Positions 57,177-64,000 of a DNA stretch of 64,000 nucleotides are shown here, in pieces. The notes under the pieces were generated by a model. It saw only the letters and a list, made by a program, of their open reading frames with translations, had not been told where the DNA came from and ran no database searches. Each line of letters opens with the position of its first letter. Within the stretch, counting starts at the first letter, position 1. Location: contig NC_058519.1 of assembly GCF_904849725.1 (NCBI RefSeq), positions 109,232,881 to 109,296,880 of the forward strand. The letters run 5' to 3'. The translations under genes were made by a program, and so were the position numbers. The stretch comes from Hordeum vulgare subsp. vulgare. Its lineage: Eukaryota; Streptophyta; Magnoliopsida; Poales; Poaceae.

Positions 57177-59594
57177 TCAAGTTTGAGCTTGTTGGTCCCC
57201 AACCACGTTGGGTCCTAAGAGGTTAGTCACAATAGGCTTGGCAACCCAAATGGTACTTTTCTTGACACCACTTTGAGTATCAACAAACTTGGAAAACACA
57301 TTTCCAACCTTATCCTTCCCAAGAGAATAGATATCATCAATAATGATTGGGTTGGATAAATTACCTCTCGTGCAAGAAGAAGCGAAGTGACCCTTCTCAC
57401 GACATAAGTAGCAACATCTAACCTCTAATTTCTTCCCTATTGATTTCTCAACATGAGGAGTGTTGTCTTGGGTCTTATTGGAAAGAGGCCTTTCTTCAAC
57501 TTGTAGTTGAGTATGTGATTGAACTTGTGGCCGCTTCCCTTGTTGCTTGTGACTTTGGGGTTTCTTCTTTAGCGGGCAAGATCTAACATGGTGGCCTTCA
57601 ATTTTGCACTTGAAGCAAATAATCTTGGCCGAATTCTTGACTTGTTCTTGGCCCTTCTTCTTGAAGTTTTTGGACTTCTTCTTGTTGGAGTTGAATCCAA
57701 GCCCATCTTTGTCATTCGGGGATATTTTTCCCACACAAGACATTGTTGAGTGTGGACATCCCTTCATGACTCTTTTCCAAGTCTTTTTTCAAAGAAGTGA
57801 CTTGGGCCTTGAGCTCTTCGATTTCCTATACATGGTTAGTATCAACACAAGTACTATAGGAAGTATAAGCTTCATTGTTAGAGCAACAAGGCAAGGAAAG
57901 TAATTCATCACCAGAGGTAGCAACATTATGAGTAGAAGAATTACAAGGACTAGAACATGGCAATATAGCATTTTGACTAGAAGTAGTGCCATTGTCCACA
58001 TGGGGCTCACTTGATGTTACCTTGGTAGTAATAGCCTCATGAGCTAACTTTACCACATTATGGGACGCTAGAAGATCATCATGAGAGCTTGTGAGCATTA
58101 CATGAGTTTCTTCCAATTTCCCATAATTGCTAGATAGCAACTCAAGTTGAGCCCTTAGCTCAACATTCTCCTTTAAAATGGATGCTTCACAAGAAGTAGA
58201 GTTAGTAGAACAAGCATCATCATTAGAAATAAGAGGATAAGGCAAATTGGCAAGCTCTTTAGCATATGAAGCTTCAAGTTGAGCTTGGGACTTGGTTAGT
58301 TCGATGAGCGAACTCCTAATAACCCTTTAGCCATTTTCGAGGTTCTCATAGTCCTCAAGGAGTTTAGCATGTGCAACTTCAAGCTTATCATTTTTAGTTC
58401 TAAAAGCATTAGCCACCTCGAGAGCTCTATCATGGGATTCCTTTAATCTAGATAATTCTAGAGCAAAAGTTTCCTCAAGAGATTCCTTGGTGGCTTGTTC
58501 CTTTTCAAGAGCTTGAGATAGCTCCGCGATCTCATTAGCGCAATCACGCTCATGACCTTCCATTGTATCAATGGTGGCCTCAAGCTCCTCAAGATGAGCT
58601 TCCAACTCCTCAATGTATTTCTTGACCACAGTGGCAATAGACATGATTTCTAAGAAGTTGGAACAAGAAAGCTTATTCTTATAAAGAGATTTAAAAATCA
58701 TTTCACCCTTAAGTTTTAAGGATGCAATATTATCACTATCTTCATCATTATCCTCATCCCCATTATCATCAACATCATCATCATCATGAGATATATTGGG
58801 ATTCAAAGTAGGAGATACCTATGAAGCCTGAGCCATAAGGAAAAAGTGAGTAACAATAGATGATGATGTAGGATCCCTTGACGCATCATTCAAGGCCACA
58901 TCTTGTTCCATGGAGTGATGAATTTCCTCTACATTTTTAGCACAACAACTCGAGGTAATAGATACATTTTTTATCATGGCGAGATATAGGAAGCGTATCA
59001 TAATGAGATTTAGTCAAGCAGTTTTTACATGATATGCAAGGACTATCAACACAAGCTTGTAAAACATTTAGAGTGCTTGAAGTGTTAACGCCCAAATATG
59101 AAGCATTGCAATAATATAGTGATGAATGATCATCGACAATAAACCCACTATCATCATATACAATGATCACCACTACTCACCATATCATTACCTTGTGGCA
59201 ATACACATGTAGGTGAAGTAGATGAAGTTGAGAAGACCACACGACCAGAGGTAGAGGGAGAACAATCATCCCTACAAATCTTGGACACACCATATTTATC
59301 TTGAAGCTTTGTCCAAAACTCATGAGCATCCCGGAATGACATGAGTTGAAATATAACTACATTGCTCAAAGCATCAAAAATCACATTATAAGCTTGAGCA
59401 TTGAGATAAGAGTTTTTCTCATCCTCTAAAGATATATTTTGAGAATATTTTGGAGGAGAAAAACCCATATCTACAATTCGCTCTAAATTTGGGTCCATGA
59501 TGCTAAAGAGAATAAGCATGCGAATTACCCAAACATCAAAATTTGTGCCATCAAAACTAAGAGTGTCAGAGAATCCTAATCCCCTAGTCGACAT
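57177..59594 (-). pseudogene. S1 gag (Sirevirus-type, coiled coil and two CCHC knuckles)
   Basis: Starts at 59594 (MSTRGLGFSDTLSFDGTNFD); the first 110 residues are a UBN2-type Copia gag domain (YNVIFDALSNVV, AHEFWTKLQDKYG). A Cys-rich PCISCKNCLTKSHYD follows (about 59000). 58327-58806 encodes an acidic stretch (DDDDVDDNGDEDNDED) and a long coiled coil (EELEAHLEELEATIDTMEGH...). 57826-58245 continues it. The last part has two knuckles, CFKCKIEGHHVRSC (57576-57617) and CYLCREKGHFASSC (57372-57413), and ends VVGDQQAQT, stop at 57177. Stops at 59154, 58327 and 57826 and frameshifts near 59150 and 57725 disable it. Confidence 0.8.
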
Positions 59595-59635
59595 CCTTAC
59601 TCTCTAGGTGGTTAAACCTAATAAAGAGAGACCTA

Positions 59636-59647
59636 GATCTGATACCA
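59636..59647 (-). promoter_or_regulatory. S1 primer-binding site (tRNA-Met type)
   Basis: TGGTATCAGATC on the - strand, two bases from the LTR end; matches the usual Copia TGGTATCAGAGC except near its 3' side. It fixes 59650 onward as the 5' LTR. Confidence 0.7.
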
Positions 59648-59649
59648 AT

Positions 59650-60285
59650 TGAAAGGACATGGATGTCCCCTAGAGGGGGGGGGGGTGAATAGGCGCTTTA
59701 AAATAATTACAGTTTAGGCTTGAATAAATGCGGAATAAAACTAACGATTAATTTGTCAAGCACAAAACCTAAAACAACTAGGCTCAAATATGTGCATCAA
59801 CAACTTATGCTAAGCAAGATAAACAACTAAGTGATAGCAAGATATATGACAAGAAACAATATGGATATCACAAAGTAAAGTGCATAAGTAAAGGGTTCGG
59901 GTAAGAGATAACCGAGGCATGCAAAGACGATGATGTATCCATAAGTTCACACCCTTGTGGATGCTAATCTCCGATGGAGCGGTGTGGAGGCACAATGCTC
60001 CCAAATATGCCACTAAGGCCACCGTAATCTCCTCACACCCTTGCACAATGCGAGATGTCGTGATTCCACTAAGAGACCCTTGAGGGCGGTCACCGAACCC
60101 GAACAAACAAGGGTGGGGCAATCTCCACAACTTAATTGGAGGCTCCCAACAACACCACGAAGTTTCACCACAATGGCATATGGCTTTGAGGTGACCACAA
60201 ATGCTCGGGGCAATCTCCACAACTTAATTGGAGACCCCGACGATTTCCCGGAGCTTTACACCACAATGATTGAGCTCCGAGGCAC
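59650..60285 (-). repeat. 5' LTR of S1, first 636 bp, then interrupted by A6
   Basis: Begins TGAAAGGACATGGATGTCCCC on + and matches 35475-36110, including the G-run (59675-59685). A6 interrupts at 60285/60286; the five bases before it, GGCAC, should reappear beyond A6, outside the window. Confidence 0.8.
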
Positions 60286-61792
60286 TGCTACCTCTTGAGC
60301 TTGCGTTGGTTTTTTCGTTGAAGAGGAAAGGGTGATGCAGCATAGTAGCAGTAAGTATTTCCCTCAGTTTGAGAACCAAGGTATCAATCCAGTAGGAGTA
60401 TCAAGGCAAGTCTCCAAAGTACATGCACAAAAACAAGCAAACTTGCACCCAACGCTACAAAGGGGTTGTCAATCCCTTCACGGTTAACTGCAAGGTGTGA
60501 TCTGAAGGCGGAAAGTGCAACAAAGTGAAAGTGTAGAGCTGAAAATATGATGTGAAGTAGACCCGGGGGCCATAGTGTTCACTAGAGGCTTCTCTCAAGA
60601 TAGCAAATATTACGGTGGGTGAATGAATTACTGTCGAGCAATTGATAGAACCGCGCAAAGTCATGATGATATCTAAGGCAATGATCATACATATAGGCAT
60701 CACGTCCGAGACAAGTAGACCGATACTTTTTGCATCTACTACTATTACTCCACACATCGACCGCTATCCAGCATGCATCTAGTATATTGAGTTCATAACA
60801 AACAGAGTAACGCCTTAAGCAAGATGACATGATGTAGAGGGATAAATTCATGCAACAGATATAAACCCCATCTTTTTACCCTTCATGGGAACAACACGAT
60901 GCGTGCCTCGCTACCCCTTCTGTCACTGGGTGAGGACACCGCATGGTATGAACCCAAAACCAAGCACTTCTCCCATTGCAAGAATTATAGATCAAGTTAG
61001 CCAAACGAAACCCACAACTCGAAGAGAATTACAAGGATACGAAATCATGCATATAAGAGATCAGAGGAAACTCAAATAAGATTCATAGATAATTTCATCA
61101 TAAATCCACAATTCATCGGATCTCGACAAACACACCACAAAAGAGGATTACATTGGATAGATCTCCTTGAAGATCATGGAGAACTTTGTATTGAAGATCC
61201 AAGAGAGAGAAGAAGCCATCTACCTACTAGCTATGGACCTGAAGGTCTGTGGTGAACTACTCATGCATCATCGGAGAGGCAATGGTGTTGATGAAGAAGC
61301 CCTTTGTGTCCGAATCCCCCCTCCGGCAGGGCACCAGAATGGTCCCCAGATGGGATCTTGCGGAGACATAAGCTAGCGGCGGCGGAAAAGTATTTTCATG
61401 GCTCTCTCCCGTGGTTTCAGATTTTTAGGGAATTTATAGGCGGAAGAGGTAGGGAAAAGGAGCCATGGGGGGCCCACAAGCCTGCTAGGCGCGCCCCCCA
61501 GGCCACGGCTAGGGGGCTTGTGGCCTCCCCCGGGACCCTTTGCATTGGTTCTCAAGTTCCCTGAGTATCTTCTGTTCCGAAAAAATCTTTCCGTAGGTTT
61601 TATTCCATTTGGACTCCATTTAATATTCTTCTCTGAAAAGGGTCAAAAACACGGAAAAAACAGGAACTCGCGCTTGGCACTGAGTTAATAGGTTAGTCCC
61701 AAAAAAGATATAAAATGCATACAACACATCCAAAGTTGACAAGATAATAGCATAGAACCACAAAAAATTATAGATACGTTGGAGACGTATCA
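60286..61792 (-). repeat. 3' LTR of A6
   Basis: 1507 bp; on + TGCTACCTCTTGAGCTTGCG...GGAGACGTATCA. Compared with the A4 LTR, similar throughout with many substitutions. A GC-rich hairpin at 61458-61530 (GCCCACAAGCCTGCTAGGC with GGCTAGGGGGCTTGTGGCC). CCTATAAATT on - at 61431-61440 is the TATA candidate. Confidence 0.85.
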
Positions 61793-61828
61793 AGCATCCC
61801 CAAGCTTAACTCCTGCTCGTCCTCGAGT
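61793..61828 (-). promoter_or_regulatory. A6 polypurine tract and stem-loop
   Basis: In element orientation ACTCGAGGACGAGC (61815-61828) then AAGCTTGGGGATGC (61794-61807) next to the LTR. The tract is repeated at 63909-63922 (exact) and 63854-63867 (one change). Confidence 0.72.
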
Positions 61829-64000
61829 AGGGAAGTGATAAAGACCGAATTTTTGATGTGGAATGCTACCTAACATATTTGTCCTTTGCAACTTCTTTCA
61901 TGTGGCATGAATGTTCAGATCCGTAAGATTCAAAACAATAGTTTGCTATTGACATGAAAACAATAATACTTCAAGCAAACTAGCAAGGTAATCATGAACT
62001 TTCGAAATAACAAGGCCAAAGAAAGTTATCCCTACAAAACCATATAGTCTGGCTATGCTCCATCATCCCCACACAACGAATTTAAATCATGCACAACCCC
62101 GGTATTGGCCAAGTAATTGTTTTCGCACTCTTACTTTCTCAAACCTTTTTCAACTCTCATGCAATGTATGAGCGTGAGCCATGGATATAGCACTATAAGT
62201 GAAATAGAGTGTGGTGGAGGTTGTGAGGCAAAAAGGAGAAGATGGTCACATCGACTCGGCGTATCAAAGGGGCTATGGAGATGCCCATCAATAGATATCA
62301 ATGTGAATGAGTAGGGATTACCATGCAACAGATGCACTTAGAGCTATAAGTGTGTGAAAGCTAAAAAGGAAAACTAGTGGGTGTGCATCCAAGTTGCTTG
62401 CTCATGAAGACCTAGGGCAATTTTGAGGAAGCTCATCATTGGAATATACAAGCCAAGTTATATAATGAAGATTCCCACCAGTATATGGAGGTGACAAAAC
62501 AAGAGACTCTCAATCATGAAGAACATGGTGCTATTTTGAAGCACAAGTGTGGAAAAAGATAGTAGCATTGTCCCTTCTCTCTTTTTCTCTCTCTTTTTTT
62601 TGTTTGGGCTCTTCGAACTCTTTTCATTTTTGTTTTGGTGGGCATGGCCTCTTTTTTTTTCTCACATGGGAAAATGCTCTAATAATGATGATCATCACAC
62701 TTTTATTTACTCACAACTCAATACTTAGAGCAATGATGACTCTATAGGAAATGCCTCCGGCAGTGTACCGAGATGTGCAACGATCTAGCTTAGCGTATGA
62801 CGTTGAAACATCTCGCTAGCTATCTTATGATCATGCAATGACAATATGAAAGTGACGGCACAAGTCATGAGACGGAACGGTGGGAGTTGCATGGCAATAT
62901 ATCTCGGAATGGCTATGAAAAGGCCATGATAGGTAGGTATGGTGTCTGTTTTGAGGAAGGTATATGGTGGTTTCATGTACCGGTGAAAGTTGCACGGCAC
63001 TAGAGAGGCTAGCAAAGGTGGAAGGTGAAAGTGCATCTATACCATGGACTCACATTAGTCATGAAGAACTCCTATACTTATTGCGAAAGTTTTATTAGTA
63101 ATCAAAACAAAGTGCTAAACGCATACTCCTAGGGGAAGGGTTGGTAGGTGTTAACCATCGCGCGATCCCGACCGAAACACAAAGGATGACAATCAATAAA
63201 TCAATTATGCTCCGACTTCCTAACATAGCGGTTCACCATACGTGCATGTTACCGGAATCACTAACTTCAACACAAGTATTTCTAGATTCACAACACCCTA
63301 CTAACATAACTCTAATATTACCATATCCATGTCTCAAAACTAATTGAGAGGAACCAAACTTCTCTTTACTAATCAATGCACATTAGTATGGAAGTTTTAT
63401 TATATCCTCTTTGGATGCCTATCATCTTTAGGACTCTTTCATGGCACACGCCAATTACCAAGTTACTCAGAGAGAGCATTCTCAAAAAGATATAAGTGAA
63501 GATCGAGAGTTTTTATTTCTCCAAAATATGACACCGCCGTGCTCTAAAAAGATCTAAGTGAAGCACTAGAGCAAAGTTATCTAGCTCAAAATATATAAGT
63601 GAAGCACATGCGAGCTAAATTGCCAACCTCAAAAGATATAAGTAAAGCTCAATGAGTATTCTAGCAAATTCACGATGAGTGCATGTCTCTCTCAAAAAGG
63701 TGTGCAACAAGGATTATTGTGACACAACAAAAATAAAAGACTCCTATAATACACGACGCTCCAAGCAAAACACATATCATGTGGTGAATAAAAATATAGC
63801 TCCAAGTAACGTTACCGATGGATTGAAGATGGAAGAGGGGATGCCTTCCCGAGGCATCCCCAAGATTAGGCTTTTTGGTGTCCTTGAATTTGGCTTGGGA
63901 TTCCTTGGGCATCCCCAAGCTTGAGCTCTTTCCAATATTTATCCCATTGTCCATGAGAACATCAGCCAAAACTTGAAAACTTCACAACACAAAACTTAAA
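61829..64000 (-). other. A6 3' non-coding region
   Basis: No coding sequence. A motif near AAAAGATATAAGTGAAGCAC repeats at about 63486, 63546, 63588 and 63634, as in A2. Two polypurine-tract copies lie at 63854 and 63909, 55 bp apart. T-rich runs at 62575-62665. The final 40 bases (AAAACTTGAAAACTTCACAA...) match A2 near 8270-8305. Confidence 0.6.

Larger units (their letters stand above)
35475..60285 (-). mobile_element. S1: Sirevirus-like Copia element without pol, hosting three insertions
   Basis: On the - strand: 5' LTR (59650-60285, then interrupted by A6), primer site, gag (57177-59594), then about 3.5 kb of non-coding sequence (55307-57176 and 43548-45144, split by A5) and the 3' LTR (35475-43547, split by A3/A4). 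Leaving out insertions, the internal region is about 5.9 kb. No protease, integrase, RT or RNase H can be read, so it is a non-autonomous derivative. Coiled-coil gag with CCHC knuckles, repeated purine tracts upstream of the LTR and palindromic repeats in the LTR are Sirevirus hallmarks; Maximus is my tentative family. Confidence 0.8.
60286..64000 (-). mobile_element. A6: Athila-type element, 3' end only in view
   Basis: 3' LTR 60286-61792 followed (toward its 5' side) by a polypurine tract and at least 2.2 kb of 3' non-coding sequence reaching the window edge. Same LTR family as A4. Coding regions would lie right of the window. Confidence 0.8.

Noticed and set aside
1..64000. Host protein-coding gene, tRNA or rRNA
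   Set aside because: No exon-intron structure, no tRNA-like A/B boxes with cloverleaf noticed, no rRNA segment; everything of length maps to transposable elements or repeats. A short tRNA or miRNA could have been missed by eye.

Overview
This window looks like Triticeae-type grass DNA (wheat, Aegilops, barley or rye), and it is intergenic. Almost every base can be assigned to, or lies between, nested transposable elements. The evidence is several LTR families beginning TGATACGTCTCC or TGATACGTCC, BARE/WIS-like Copia LTRs beginning TGTTGGAAATATG, Tat-lineage Gypsy elements with an antisense extra ORF, a Sirevirus-type Copia element, and a Stowaway-like end. I see no intact host gene, no tRNA or rRNA gene and no CRISPR. 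All recognisable coding regions are broken by stops or frameshifts. Family names are from memory and tentative; the structure (LTR ends, primer sites, polypurine tracts, target duplications) was read directly. I use short labels: A1-A6 Athila-type Gypsy, T1-T2 Tat-lineage Gypsy, C1 chromovirus Gypsy, S1 Sirevirus-like Copia.

Left part (1-14522): T2 (10163-11949, + strand, only its 3' part) was interrupted by T1 (+ strand, pol at 1486-3602, antisense ORF, 3' LTR 9671-10162). T1 was then hit twice: by A1, whose 3' end is 1-1480, inside pol, and by A2 (4723 to about 8420, - strand, 3' part only), which splits the antisense ORF. To the right are two Copia LTR pieces in - orientation, 11950-13211 inserted in 13212-14522.

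Middle (14523-23493): no retroelement is recognisable. There are AT-rich degenerate short repeats, a large inverted repeat (arms 16405-17350 and 18716-19646, loop about 1.4 kb) that looks like a non-coding or Pack-type DNA transposon, a Stowaway-like end, and two GC-rich islands of unknown origin.

Right part (23494-64000): C1 (- strand, LTRs of about 4 kb) holds a solo LTR (24362-26010, duplication GGCAC). Its right LTR is cut at 35474 by S1, a Sirevirus-like element (- strand) that has gag but no pol. S1 received three insertions: a solo LTR A3 (36136-41829, duplication CCAAG), itself interrupted by the gag-protease element A4 (36431-40844); a full-length Athila-type element A5 (45145-55306, two LTRs of about 1.52 kb, gag-protease-RT-RNase H-integrase plus a small 3' ORF); and A6 (60286 to beyond the window). 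The most interesting signals are non-coding: extra polypurine-tract copies deep inside A2, A5 and A6; a covarying stem-loop just upstream of the polypurine tract in four elements; a GC-rich hairpin shared by otherwise different LTR families; and a perfect 19-bp inverted repeat bracketing the S1 polypurine tract/LTR junction.
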